Source of the DNA: Nibribacter roseus
Lineage (GTDB): Bacteria > Bacteroidota > Bacteroidia > Cytophagales > Hymenobacteraceae
Direction of reading: 5' to 3'
Assembly: GCF_042662225.1 (NCBI RefSeq)
Contig: NZ_JBHSYQ010000003.1
Span: 372,001-436,000 of the forward strand
Length of the DNA stretch: 64,000 nt
Shown here: positions 1 to 7,374 of the stretch, piece by piece
Layout: each line of letters begins with the position of its first letter
Position numbering within the stretch: position 1 is the stretch's first letter
The notes under the pieces: generated by a model
The model's database searches: none
The model's input: only the letters and a program-made list of their open reading frames with translations
Told to the model about the DNA's origin: nothing
Made by a program: the position numbers and the translations under genes

Positions 1-396
1 TTTTTAGACAATGAGTCAGAAATCTTGTCTGGGCAATTTGACCAGTCGCTCATAAACCTGGTGCAGAACAAGGCGGCGCTAGACCAAATAAAGAAAGTCT
101 CTATAGACAAGATTTACCGCAACCGCCCTGTATTGGAGATTGAGGCGGCCGGCTTTGAAGTGTTAGGTGGTTTGCTGGAGGCGTTTCTGAACGCAGCCTT
201 TCATGATCAAGACAGCCGCCACCGCAAATATTTAGATTTGGTGCCAGACCAGTTCCTCGGGCCGCAGCGGCAACTTCCGCAAGATGATTACGAGCGTATT
301 CTAAACATTACCGACTTCATTTCTGGCCTCACCGACAGCACCGCCATTAGCCTGTACCGCCGCATAAAAGGTATTGAGTTGCCCAAGATGTACTAG
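1..396 (+). CDS. dgt: dGTP triphosphohydrolase, C-terminal part (5' truncated by window edge)
   Basis: The reading frame is open from base 1, so the gene starts outside the window; about 131 C-terminal residues are visible. The ending, with ISGLTDSTAISLYRRIKG close to the stop, matches the C-terminus of HD-domain dNTP triphosphohydrolases of the Dgt family, which hydrolyse dGTP to deoxyguanosine and triphosphate and help balance dNTP pools. The HD metal site lies upstream and cannot be checked. A TTG at base 25 could be mistaken for a start, but in-frame coding continues upstream of it. The gene converges on purU, with a perfect hairpin repeat between them that could end transcription of both. 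Confidence 0.8.
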   Translation, partial: FLDNESEILSGQFDQSLINLVQNKAALDQIKKVSIDKIYRNRPVLEIEAAGFEVLGGLLEAFLNAAFHDQDSRHRKYLDLVPDQFLGPQRQLPQDDYERILNITDFISGLTDSTAISLYRRIKGIELPKMY

Positions 397-483
397 GTAA
401 ATTGTTGACTGGGGATTTTTTAAACCGCTTGCTGTACTACCGTCTTAGGTGTTGGCTGGTAGTGTTTCCAAAAGGAATGTGAG

Positions 484-523
484 CTGTTTTTAGCCTGTTT
501 TTCTTAAAACAGGCTAAAAACAG
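484..523. repeat. Palindromic repeat, copy 1 (perfect)
   Basis: Perfect inverted repeat with 18-base arms (CTGTTTTTAGCCTGTTTT and its complement) and a TCTT loop. It is the cleanest small copy of the dispersed family seen through the window and lies between the convergent dgt and purU genes, where it could also serve as a terminator. Confidence 0.9.
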
Positions 524-541
524 GCGCCACACAATAATTTA

Positions 542-1372
542 TCAAAAAATAATGGTTTTGTTGTCGCTCACGAACACCTTTTCAGAAAAAACCAGTTTCA
601 GCGCCTGGGCCAGTACAATTTTCTCCACATCCCGCCCCGATTGAGCCATGTCTCTGGCACTTTGCGCATGGTTTACCTGAATTACATTTTGGGCTATGAT
701 TGGCCCTTCGTCTAGCTCATTGTTCACAAAATGAGCGGTAGCCCCAATAACTTTCACTCCGCGCTCAAATGCCTGCTTATATGGGTTGGCTCCAATAAAA
801 GCAGGCAAAAAAGAATGATGAATGTTGATGATGCGGTTAGGGTACTGCTCTACAAAGCCCGAACTAAGCACCCGCATGTATTTGGCCAGCACAATGTATT
901 CTGGCGCATATGCGTTTACTGTAGCGGCTATTTCCCGGTCGTGCTCTTCACGGGTTTTGTTTTCGTGCGAAATATGGTGGAAAGGTATATTGAAACGGGT
1001 CACCAGCGTTTCCAGCTCCTGATAGTTCCCGATCACCGCTTTGATGTTGGCGTTCAAATCACCGTACTCGTACCGCAACAGTAAATCACCTATGCAATGG
1101 TGCTCTTTGGTCACCAATATCACTATGTCTTTTTTGCGCTCAGGCACCAGCTTAATGTTCGCCTCCGGGGGCAAAGCTTCGTGCAGTTCCTGAACTAATG
1201 CCTGTGGGTTAACTTCTCCGGATAGTTCCGCCCGCAGAAAAAAGTAGTTGCGCAAACGGTCCACAAACTCATCATTGCTGATAATATTCAGGTTATTTCT
1301 GAAAACTATTTGGGTGATGGTATAAATAAGCCCTTTCCGGTCTGAGCAATCAATGAGCAGAGTATGAAGCAT
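542..1372 (-). CDS. purU: Formyltetrahydrofolate deformylase
   Basis: 276 residues, the normal length for PurU, which hydrolyses 10-formyltetrahydrofolate to formate and tetrahydrofolate, balancing one-carbon pools and supplying formate for purine synthesis. The first ~80 residues are an ACT domain (LIDCSDRKGLIYTITQIVF). The rest is a formyltransferase fold with the hallmark INIHHSFLPAF segment, the GVKVIGATAHFV strand and the LDEGPIIAQ loop. The His in HHSFLP and the Asp in LDEGP correspond to catalytic positions of the family. The ATG start is 19 bases downstream of a TATATTTG -7 box. It seems to be a single-gene unit. Confidence 0.93.
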   Translation of the reverse strand: MLHTLLIDCSDRKGLIYTITQIVFRNNLNIISNDEFVDRLRNYFFLRAELSGEVNPQALVQELHEALPPEANIKLVPERKKDIVILVTKEHHCIGDLLLRYEYGDLNANIKAVIGNYQELETLVTRFNIPFHHISHENKTREEHDREIAATVNAYAPEYIVLAKYMRVLSSGFVEQYPNRIINIHHSFLPAFIGANPYKQAFERGVKVIGATAHFVNNELDEGPIIAQNVIQVNHAQSARDMAQSGRDVEKIVLAQALKLVFSEKVFVSDNKTIIF

Positions 1373-1391
1373 AGCTATATCTTGAGATGCT

Positions 1392-1399
1392 CAAATATA
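1392..1399 (-). promoter_or_regulatory. Candidate -7 box for purU
   Basis: On the minus strand this reads TATATTTG, a full match to the Bacteroidota -7 consensus TAnnTTTG, 19 bases before the purU start. No TTG -33 element lies at the expected distance. Confidence 0.5.
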
Positions 1400-1458
1400 G
1401 ACTACAATCCATTCGTTTTTAGACTGATTTCACAAAAAGAGGCGAAAAACAGAGCTGC

Positions 1459-1977
1459 CTATGCCGCCAGATAGCTATCTCTCCGGATAGACATAACAAT
1501 CTGATTATGAAACTGACCGCTGCTGCCACCTGACTGCAAATGGCAGCCATCAATGGTGAAACCTGCTCTTTCATAGGCAATGCGCCCACCTGGGTTTTGG
1601 TCAGAAACGGTGAGGATAATACTTTCCAGGTTCAACTCTTCAAATCCTTTTTCTACCACCATTTTGGTGACCTCTGTGCCAATACCCTTGTTCCAGGAAT
1701 CTTTGTCACCAATAAAAATGAAGTATTCCCCGGTTCCGTGTTCAAAGTTGAGGTCACTTAGACCGGCATAACCCAGGCACTGTCCATTCTCTGTATCAAT
1801 TATAGCTAAGTTTAGGCAATCAGGGTCAGCCATAGTTTCAGCAAACCACCGGGTAATTTCTTTTTCAGATGAGATATTATGGAAGGCAAAAATAGCGTGC
1901 GCAATGGCCTCTTCGTCATTGACCCACTCAAAGAAGTAAGGTAAGTGTGCATGGGTCAATGGCGTGAGTTCAATCAT
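1459..1977 (-). CDS. GNAT family N-acetyltransferase (RimJ/RimL-like)
   Basis: 172 residues with the GNAT layout: a beta-strand with YFIFIGDKDSWNKGIGTEV forms the acetyl-CoA pyrophosphate loop (Q/RxxGxG/A-type, here WNKGIGTE), followed by a helix and the late ILTVSDQNPGGRIAYERAGF segment typical of RimJ/RimL acetyltransferases that act on protein N-termini or small amines. The start LTPLTHAHLPYFFEWVND is typical of the subgroup. Substrate cannot be predicted. It lies 18 bases downstream of the stop-to-start gap with the DUF2939-like gene and could be cotranscribed with it. Confidence 0.8.
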   Translation of the reverse strand: MIELTPLTHAHLPYFFEWVNDEEAIAHAIFAFHNISSEKEITRWFAETMADPDCLNLAIIDTENGQCLGYAGLSDLNFEHGTGEYFIFIGDKDSWNKGIGTEVTKMVVEKGFEELNLESIILTVSDQNPGGRIAYERAGFTIDGCHLQSGGSSGQFHNQIVMSIRRDSYLAA

Positions 1978-1995
1978 AGTTTTAGTTTAAGCAAA

Positions 1996-2661
1996 TTACA
2001 TACGCAGCTGCGGCATTGTCTGCGACTGACGCCATACATCTAGTACGCCTAATTTTTTAAGTACCTGCCCGGCGTTGGGCAGGCCTATTACCTGCCAGTG
2101 CGTTTGGCGGTTGCGCATTTGCAGCTCTACCACAATAGGGTCTTTCTGAGCAGGCGTGAGTAAATTCAAACCCACCACCGCCAGACTGTCTTGGGTATTT
2201 ACGTAGGAAATACCATCTATGCGGCTGTTTAACAGCTGGCTTTCTTGCAGCAGCCTGTCCAACGGAAGCAGAGCTTGCACATCTTCCCAGTCTTCAGGGC
2301 TCATACCGGCTGGCGGCCCACCTGTTTTACCCTGTTCTACATAACGCTCTATTTCCAGCCGAAGCGCCTGCAGTACCTCATCTTTCTGAGAAGCAATAGC
2401 CATGCCTAAAAGTAAGGCGGCCATATTTCGCTGTTCTTCCGGCAGCTCGGCCATACCGGCCTGTACTGTCTGGTCTAAAAGGCTGGCGGTAGTTCTCTCC
2501 ACATCTACATATTTTTCCAGAGCTGCCATGTCACGGTTATCAATGGCCTTATGTATCTGGTACAAAGAGTACTCTGGCCCTTGACCATACCGTTGGTAAA
2601 GCAGGTAGCCTGTCACCCCTAAAGCGGTTAACACTACCAGCCAAATCACAAGTTTTTTCAT
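1996..2661 (-). CDS. DUF2939-like membrane-anchored protein
   Basis: 221 residues from the ATG at 2661, preferred over one 11 codons earlier because it places KKLVIWLVVLTALGVTGYLLY directly at the N-terminus as a signal anchor. The remainder is predicted outside the cytoplasm. The segment PEYSLYQIHKAIDNRDMAALEKYVD resembles the DUF2939 family, found in many bacteria without a known biochemical role. The C-terminal half has beta-rich sequence (IVVELQMRNRQTHWQVIGL), like a small NTF2-type domain. Function unknown. Confidence 0.65.
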   Translation of the reverse strand: MKKLVIWLVVLTALGVTGYLLYQRYGQGPEYSLYQIHKAIDNRDMAALEKYVDVERTTASLLDQTVQAGMAELPEEQRNMAALLLGMAIASQKDEVLQALRLEIERYVEQGKTGGPPAGMSPEDWEDVQALLPLDRLLQESQLLNSRIDGISYVNTQDSLAVVGLNLLTPAQKDPIVVELQMRNRQTHWQVIGLPNAGQVLKKLGVLDVWRQSQTMPQLRM

Positions 2662-2792
2662 GGATCTAATTAGGTATTGCGCACTTGCCAGCACTACTGC
2701 TGCTTTTTTAAGATGTCAAACACAGTCTTTAAAGCAAGTGCAGAGCCTATACTACGTAAACTGTCAGAAAAAATCGTATTTTTTTGATATTC

Positions 2793-3572
2793 CTACAATA
2801 ATCCGGCACCAATAGCTACTAAGGCACCAGCCAACGTAGCCATGAGTTTGTCTCGGTTAAAGCGGTGCTCAGGGCTGGTTTCAAAAAGAATGGTGGTAGA
2901 GATGTGCAGAAAATTGCCTACCAACAAGCCAGAAAGAATGGTGTAGGTTTCGCCGGTCAGAAGACGTTCCAGCGCCACGTAATTGCTAAACAGCAAACCG
3001 GCAGGCGCCGCTAACGCAAACAGCAGCAAATAGGTAAACGCTTTTTTATAACTATGCAGCCTGGTGACCAATACAGACATCAGCGCAATGGCTGCCGGAA
3101 TGTGGTGCAGGGCAATACCCGCCAATATATGATAAAAATTATCGCCTACGTGAGCATGGGTATGCAGGTGTTGGTGCGCCTGCTGTGCCGCCATTCGGCT
3201 TTGCACCAAAACACTCCCTTCTAATAACGAATGAATGACCAAAGAAGCCAGCAGTAAGACAGGAACCGCCCCTGCGTGATGGTGGTGTCCGTTACTATGC
3301 GCATGAATATGCCCGTGCTCTACCCCGTGAGAGAAAACCTCCAGCACCAGCTGCAGAAAAAAGCCAGCTAAAATATAGAAACCTACCCGGTGCGGGTCTT
3401 CAGTACTGAGCAGCACATCGGGCAGAATGTGCAGAATGGTTAAGGAGAAAAGATAGGCGCCGCTAAAGGCCAGTAGCAGCTTTAGCCAACGCTGGTTATC
3501 CTGCGGCAGAAAGCGCACGAGCCAACCAGACAGCATCACCGTGAGGAAAAGAATTAAAACGGCTACTAGCAT
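2793..3572 (-). CDS. ZIP family metal transporter
   Basis: 259 residues with about eight hydrophobic segments, the size and layout of ZIP (SLC39-like) divalent metal permeases that usually bring Zn2+ or related ions into the cytoplasm. Two cytosolic His-rich stretches are clear (HGHIHAHSNGHHHH near residue 87 and HQHLHTHAH near 132). The membrane metal site is visible as SLVIHSLLEGSVL and ALHHIPAAIALM, with His and Glu at the conserved places of TM4 and TM5. It starts 2 bases after the stop of the methyltransferase gene, so the two are almost certainly cotranscribed. Metal specificity is not predictable. Confidence 0.88.
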   Translation of the reverse strand: MLVAVLILFLTVMLSGWLVRFLPQDNQRWLKLLLAFSGAYLFSLTILHILPDVLLSTEDPHRVGFYILAGFFLQLVLEVFSHGVEHGHIHAHSNGHHHHAGAVPVLLLASLVIHSLLEGSVLVQSRMAAQQAHQHLHTHAHVGDNFYHILAGIALHHIPAAIALMSVLVTRLHSYKKAFTYLLLFALAAPAGLLFSNYVALERLLTGETYTILSGLLVGNFLHISTTILFETSPEHRFNRDKLMATLAGALVAIGAGLL

Positions 3573-3574
3573 GG

Positions 3575-4309
3575 TTACTTTTTCAGGACAAATATCATTC
3601 GTTCACTCTTTTCCAAATCAAATGGGCCTAGGTCATAATCACCGAACACCTCAGCTACCCGCAAATGTACCATCTGAAAGTATTCCAGAAACTCATGGTA
3701 GCAAATGGCTCTTACCCGCTCCACAAATTCAAACTCCTGCCCCTGGTCCTGAAACTGAATGGTCTTTACTATAAAGCCTTTCTCCAGTTTTCGGGTAATA
3801 TGGAATGAAATTCCTTCCTCAACTTTGGTTTCTTCTGCCACCAAGCGCTCAATTACCCGCTCAGTATTCATGAAGTCGATGACCAGTTTGCCTCCGTATT
3901 TAATAGAAGCCACGGTAGCCTGTAGGGCTACTACGTTTTCATAATCAACGTCAAAATAGCCAAAGCTGGTAAAAAGATTCAGCACCAGATCAAAGCCACC
4001 CGCTTCAAAAATGTTGCGCATGTCATGCACAAAGAAGTGCAGGCGCTCGTTCTCAAACTGACGGGCATAGGCAATGCTATTCGCTGATAAGTCAATGCCT
4101 GTTACATCATACCCCTTCTGGTTCAGGTATAAGGCGAAACGTCCTTTACCACAGGCCAGGTCCATGATGCGGTAATGCGGCTTGGGGTGCAGGTGGTCTA
4201 TGAGGTTATCCATAAACCGTTGCGCCTCCTTTACATCACGGCTCCGGTACAGGATGTGGTAGTACGGAGAATCAAACCAGGTGCTAAACCAATCAGGGGC
4301 CTGTGCCAT
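3575..4309 (-). CDS. Class I SAM-dependent methyltransferase
   Basis: 244 residues of a Rossmann-fold methyltransferase. Motif I (IMDLACGKGRFAL), the acidic residue ending strand 2 (VTGIDLSANSI) and motif III/IV (FDLVLNLFTSFGYF) are all visible, so S-adenosylmethionine binding is well supported. The substrate is not evident; the closest general type is the small-molecule methyltransferase_25/31 group common in Bacteroidota. It is the first gene of a pair with the ZIP transporter, separated by 2 bases. No functional link between the two is obvious. Confidence 0.82.
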   Translation of the reverse strand: MAQAPDWFSTWFDSPYYHILYRSRDVKEAQRFMDNLIDHLHPKPHYRIMDLACGKGRFALYLNQKGYDVTGIDLSANSIAYARQFENERLHFFVHDMRNIFEAGGFDLVLNLFTSFGYFDVDYENVVALQATVASIKYGGKLVIDFMNTERVIERLVAEETKVEEGISFHITRKLEKGFIVKTIQFQDQGQEFEFVERVRAICYHEFLEYFQMVHLRVAEVFGDYDLGPFDLEKSERMIFVLKK

Positions 4310-4356
4310 GCGTTACGTGGGGGAAGAACTACAGAAATGAACGGGGCACTCTACCG

Positions 4357-4623
4357 CTACTGCTGCGCGGCTGTACTGTCTGCCACGGCAGCTGTGTAAT
4401 CAGGATTCTTTTCCAGGTCCATGCCACAGACTGGGCATTTACCCGGTTCCATGCTGGCGCTGCCTTCACACTTCATGGGGCAGATATATGCCATTTGTTC
4501 TGTTGCTGCATCATGTTGGGCGTGAGTCGCATCTGCTTTGTCTTGTTCTGAAGCTGTACTGCAACCGGTAGAGAAGGCAAAAATGCCAAAGGCAGCTATA
4601 GCTACCAACAGGTTCTTTTTCAT
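4357..4623 (-). CDS. Small lipoprotein with heavy-metal-binding domain
   Basis: 88 residues: a lipoprotein signal (KKNLLVAIAAFGIFAFSTGC, Cys 21 as lipidation site) followed by YICPMKCEGSASMEPGKCPVCGMDLEK. That CPM-C-x-PGxCPxCGM pattern is the heavy-metal-binding domain (HMBD/YHS-like) found in CopZ-, CusB- and SilP-type copper and silver proteins. The protein is probably periplasmic, held to a membrane, and may bind Cu+ or a similar soft metal. No efflux pump is adjacent, so a stand-alone buffer or sensor role is only a guess. Confidence 0.8.
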   Translation of the reverse strand: MKKNLLVAIAAFGIFAFSTGCSTASEQDKADATHAQHDAATEQMAYICPMKCEGSASMEPGKCPVCGMDLEKNPDYTAAVADSTAAQQ

Positions 4624-4640
4624 GGGTAGATAAAAGACAG

Positions 4641-4694
4641 CAAGAACCCGTTTTGCACCTGTTTTTCAAAAAGCAGGCTCAAAACGGGCTCTTG
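4641..4694. repeat. Palindromic repeat, copy 2 (extended arms)
   Basis: Core GTTTTG...CAAAAC is extended outward so that CAAGAACCCGTTTTG pairs with the complement at the other end with one mismatch. It lies between two small lipoprotein genes on the minus strand and could act as a terminator. Confidence 0.8.
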
Positions 4695-4707
4695 ATAGTT
4701 AGGTTTA

Positions 4708-4992
4708 TTAATGATTCTCTATATTCTTGGCTTCATTTGTCTGCTGTGACGCCGGAATACCTTCTTTCTCTCTTCCTATCTCATTAGTGTGCTCTTCATG
4801 GTTGATGAACACATTATCTTGTCCCTCACGGTCATCAGCCTTGTCAATGTTAGAGGTGTTGTTCCGGTGCCCTGGCGGCACATAATCAACAGAAACTTTG
4901 GTCTCCGGACGCAGGTCAGATGGTTCAGAGCTGCAAGAGGCCATGAAAAGCGCGCTGGCCAAGGCTAGAACAGAAAAGGTCTTTTTTATCAT
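4708..4992 (-). CDS. Small polar lipoprotein, unknown function
   Basis: 94 residues. A lipoprotein signal (KKTFSVLALASALFMASC) is clear, with Cys 20 as the predicted lipidated residue. The mature part is short, charged and low in hydrophobic residues (many Asp, Glu, Asn, Thr), so it is probably disordered. No family was recognised. It precedes the HMBD lipoprotein on the same strand, with a palindromic repeat between them. Confidence 0.65.
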   Translation of the reverse strand: MIKKTFSVLALASALFMASCSSEPSDLRPETKVSVDYVPPGHRNNTSNIDKADDREGQDNVFINHEEHTNEIGREKEGIPASQQTNEAKNIENH

Positions 4993-5038
4993 GATTTCAA
5001 AATTTTAAGTCGAAAACAGGTTACGTATGATAGACGGC

Positions 5039-5638
5039 TTAGGCTTGAATAAAGTTTTTGCGGCGCAACAACGAGTCCATCAGTTTCAGGTCATTGGCGC
5101 TGTTAAAAATACGGAACGGCAAGTGCAGAAAAATAGGCACGTTAAAAGTTTTGGCCACCCAACCTTTCCAGCCTTTGGGCAATTGATCAGCCGTTGGTCC
5201 TTTGAGGTAGAAAAAGTACGCCTCATTCTTTTGGGTTACTTTGTCAATCATGTCCCATTGCAGGGCCATGCCTTCGCGGTCATTGCGCTTTAATAAGATC
5301 TGGCGCTGGTCTATTTCATAAGACACGCGCTCAAACAGCACATTGCCTTGCTCCATTTGGGTCACGCCCATTACCTGGGCTGAACGGATGAGCACGTACA
5401 GCAAGGTTACCACCACGGCACCTACTACCCACCACCATGAAAAATTAATGGCCGCCGGAATAAGGAAAATAGCCAGCGGAATCAAAGCTCTCCACCACTC
5501 CCGCTTCCAGACCTGTGCCAGCGCCATTTTAGCGTACTGGTTTTTATCTAACTGATTCTTCTTCGTCCGGATGGCCAGCGGATTGCTCTGTTGCTGTTGG
5601 GCCACCCGGTGTCCCCCTCTTTGGTTTGGTTGCATCAT
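5039..5638 (-). CDS. YcxB-like membrane protein
   Basis: 199 residues. After a polar ~55-residue N-terminus come two adjacent hydrophobic segments (ALIPLAIFLIPAAINFSWWWVVGAVVVTLLYVLI). A soluble C-terminal domain follows, with ERVSYEIDQRQILLKRNDREGMALQWDMIDKVTQKNEAYFFYL. That pattern, a short PH-like fold after a two-TM hairpin, matches the YcxB-like family (PF14317 type). The biological role of the family is unknown. It stands alone between two divergent-looking spacers. Confidence 0.6.
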   Translation of the reverse strand: MMQPNQRGGHRVAQQQQSNPLAIRTKKNQLDKNQYAKMALAQVWKREWWRALIPLAIFLIPAAINFSWWWVVGAVVVTLLYVLIRSAQVMGVTQMEQGNVLFERVSYEIDQRQILLKRNDREGMALQWDMIDKVTQKNEAYFFYLKGPTADQLPKGWKGWVAKTFNVPIFLHLPFRIFNSANDLKLMDSLLRRKNFIQA

Positions 5639-5662
5639 ATAATTTGTACTCTACTTTTTATT

Positions 5663-5792
5663 GGACACAAGACGCAGGACATAAGATGTAAGACTTCTTT
5701 TCCTCCTAACACTTCTCCTGCTCTCTTGCCCTCTCTAAAACTTATGTTGAAAAAATCCTGTGTCTTGTGTCTTGTGTCTTAAATCTTGTGTC
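5663..5792. repeat. GTCTTGT-type tandem repeat with inverted ends
   Basis: Left end (5663-5697) carries GACACAAG, GACGCAGGAC and ATAAGATGTAAGAC units. The right end (5756-5792) carries the complementary CCTGTGTCTTGTGTCTTGTG and TTAAATCTTGTGTCT. About 58 bases of pyrimidine-rich sequence separate them. The block abuts the nadC stop codon. Confidence 0.65.
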
Positions 5793-6652
5793 TACTTGAA
5801 CGCTTTCAGGCTCAGATCTAAACTTCTGTTAGAATGCGTTAAGGCGCCCACTGAAATATAGTTTACTCCTGTCTCGGCTACGGCTCTAATGGTTTCTTCT
5901 GTAATGCCGCCGCTGGCTTCGGTTTCAAAGCGTCCGCCTATCAATTCTACGGCTTCGCGCAGGCGCTCTACCTCAAAATTATCTAGCATGATACGATCAA
6001 CGCCGCCTATTTCCAGCACCTGACGCACCTCGTCTAGATTACGCGTCTCTACTTCTATTTTTAGCTGCTTGCCCACTTTCTGCAGGTACGCGTGCGTGGC
6101 TTCAATTGCCTGCTTTATGCCGCCGGCGTAGTCTACGTGGTTGTCTTTGAGCATAATCATGTCATACAACCCGAACCTATGGTTCGTACCGCCGCCAATC
6201 AACACCGCCCATTTCTCCATCATTCTAAAGTTAGGAGTGGTTTTGCGGGTGTCCAGCAATTTAGCACCGGTGCCCTCAATCAATTTGGCTATGCTTTTGG
6301 TGTACGTGGCAATACCGCTCATGCGCTGCATGCAGTTGAGCACCAAACGCTCGGCGGTTAAAATAGACTGCGCCTTTCCGTGCACGGTGAAAGCCACATC
6401 ACCGTGTTTTATTTCGGCGCCGTCTTGCAACAGCACTTCCATACGCAGGGCAGGGTCTACTTCATGGAAAATTTTCCAGGCTAACTCCACTCCAGCAAGT
6501 ATTCCTTCGTCCTTCACCAGCAGCTTCGCCTGGTTCTGGGCATCGGCGGGAATAGCGGCCAAAGACGAATGGTCGCCGTCGGCTACGTCTTCCTGCAGGG
6601 CCTGCCGAATAAAGGCTCTGATGGCGTCTTGGGTTAGGTACGATGCTTTCAC
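5792..6652 (-). CDS. nadC: Nicotinate-nucleotide pyrophosphorylase (carboxylating)
   Basis: 286 residues, normal for quinolinate phosphoribosyltransferase, which makes nicotinate mononucleotide from quinolinate and PRPP in de novo NAD synthesis. Conserved pieces include LVKDEGILAGVELA, LTAERLVLNCMQRMSGIATYT, LLDTRKTTPNFRMMEKWAVLIGGG with its Arg/Lys substrate clamp, MLKDNHVDY, IEVETRNLDEV and the phosphate-binding EASGGI plus SVGALTHS near the end. The start codon is GTG. nadA and nadB are not nearby. A hairpin terminator and a possible -7 box lie immediately upstream. Confidence 0.93.
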   Translation of the reverse strand: MKASYLTQDAIRAFIRQALQEDVADGDHSSLAAIPADAQNQAKLLVKDEGILAGVELAWKIFHEVDPALRMEVLLQDGAEIKHGDVAFTVHGKAQSILTAERLVLNCMQRMSGIATYTKSIAKLIEGTGAKLLDTRKTTPNFRMMEKWAVLIGGGTNHRFGLYDMIMLKDNHVDYAGGIKQAIEATHAYLQKVGKQLKIEVETRNLDEVRQVLEIGGVDRIMLDNFEVERLREAVELIGGRFETEASGGITEETIRAVAETGVNYISVGALTHSNRSLDLSLKAFK

Positions 6653-6656
6653 GGTG

Positions 6657-6664
6657 CAAAAATA
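6657..6664 (-). promoter_or_regulatory. Possible -7 box for nadC
   Basis: Minus strand TATTTTTG, matching TAnnTTTG, ends 4 bases before the GTG start of nadC. It overlaps the T-tract of the preceding terminator, so the match could be a by-product of that A/T run. Confidence 0.3.
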
Positions 6665-6666
6665 AA

Positions 6667-6694
6667 AAAAGGCACCGAACTATCGGTGCCTTTT
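6667..6694 (-). terminator. Intrinsic terminator between the DUF4783 gene and nadC
   Basis: Stem of 12 perfect pairs (AAAAGGCACCGA with TCGGTGCCTTTT) around an ACTA loop. On the minus strand it is followed by an uninterrupted T run. It would stop transcripts from the DUF4783 gene just before nadC. Confidence 0.8.
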
Positions 6695-6796
6695 CTGTGA
6701 TTAGACCAAAACCTGCCTATTCTATTTTACTATTTAAATGCCAAACCTTTCTCTAGACCTGCCACTCCGCTTTTTCATGAATAAATTATAAGAAAA

Positions 6797-6830
6797 AGTC
6801 TTGTGTCTTACGTCTTGATACTTGTGTCTG
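6797..6830. repeat. GTCTTGT-type tandem repeat, second copy
   Basis: AGTCTTGTGTCTTACGTCTT followed by GATACTTGTGTCTG, the same unit type as at 5756-5792. It too sits directly after a minus-strand stop codon, that of the DUF4783 gene. Confidence 0.65.
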
Positions 6831-6832
6831 AT

Positions 6833-7234
6833 TTATTTAAACTCTATGGTGTCAATTACAAAGGAGTTGCCCTGCTTTTTGCCTTTCACCACTACGCTGT
6901 AGCGGCCTCCTTTGTGGTGATATTTGCCTAGCGCGTACTGCTGTCCGTTCTCAGAACCGCCCTGGTGGTCAAAGCTGAAACCGGCCGGAGGATTTTTGCT
7001 GAAGAAGTTACGCAGCACCATTTCGGCCTGGCTTTGGCTGTAGCTGGCGTTATCTCCGTCAATGCTCACTTCTACTTTGCTACCGAAGTAACGAGCCAAA
7101 TCGCGCGAAGAGCCTGCTTTGATAGCCGCCTGTACGCCGTTCATGGCATCAGATTGAGCAGCCACTTGTCCGGCACCCACCAATATACCCAGCATCACCA
7201 CGGTCAACGCCATCAATCTCTTTAAATTTTTCAT
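6833..7234 (-). CDS. DUF4783 domain exported protein
   Basis: 133 residues. The first ~26 form a Sec signal peptide (KNLKRLMALTVVMLGILVGA, then GQVAAQS). The remainder matches the DUF4783 family of Bacteroidota: a compact cystatin/NTF2-like fold with MNGVQAAIKAGSSRDLARYF, a KVEVSIDGDNASYSQSQAE strand pair and a GKYHHKGGRYSVVVKGKK hairpin. It is probably periplasmic. The family has no assigned function. It is transcribed divergently from gpmI, with a TAGTTTTG -7 box 33 bases upstream. Confidence 0.75.
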   Translation of the reverse strand: MKNLKRLMALTVVMLGILVGAGQVAAQSDAMNGVQAAIKAGSSRDLARYFGSKVEVSIDGDNASYSQSQAEMVLRNFFSKNPPAGFSFDHQGGSENGQQYALGKYHHKGGRYSVVVKGKKQGNSFVIDTIEFK

Positions 7235-7267
7235 GTCTGTTTGTAAACAAGTTCATCGGATTATAGC

Positions 7268-7275
7268 CAAAACTA
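7268..7275 (-). promoter_or_regulatory. Candidate -7 box for the DUF4783 gene
   Basis: Minus strand TAGTTTTG, matching TAnnTTTG, in the divergent spacer with gpmI. No convincing TTG element lies upstream. Confidence 0.4.
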
Positions 7276-7362
7276 TGCCAAAGGCAGAATGGTTCAGGCG
7301 GTTAAATATACATGAAATCTACAGAATCAGCGGGTTGTAGCGCTATTTTTCAGAGAGGCTTG

Positions 7363-7370
7363 TATCTTTA
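7363..7370 (+). promoter_or_regulatory. Candidate -7 box for gpmI
   Basis: TATCTTTA, one mismatch from TAnnTTTG, ending 4 bases before the ATG at 7375. If used, the mRNA would have almost no leader. A TTG at 7335-7337 is 25 bases upstream, a little too far for a standard -33 element. Confidence 0.4.
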
Positions 7371-7374
7371 CGGC

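Noticed and set aside
731..1084. 117-codon plus-strand frame inside purU
   Set aside because: Lies antisense to the well-supported purU reading frame and has no protein-like features.
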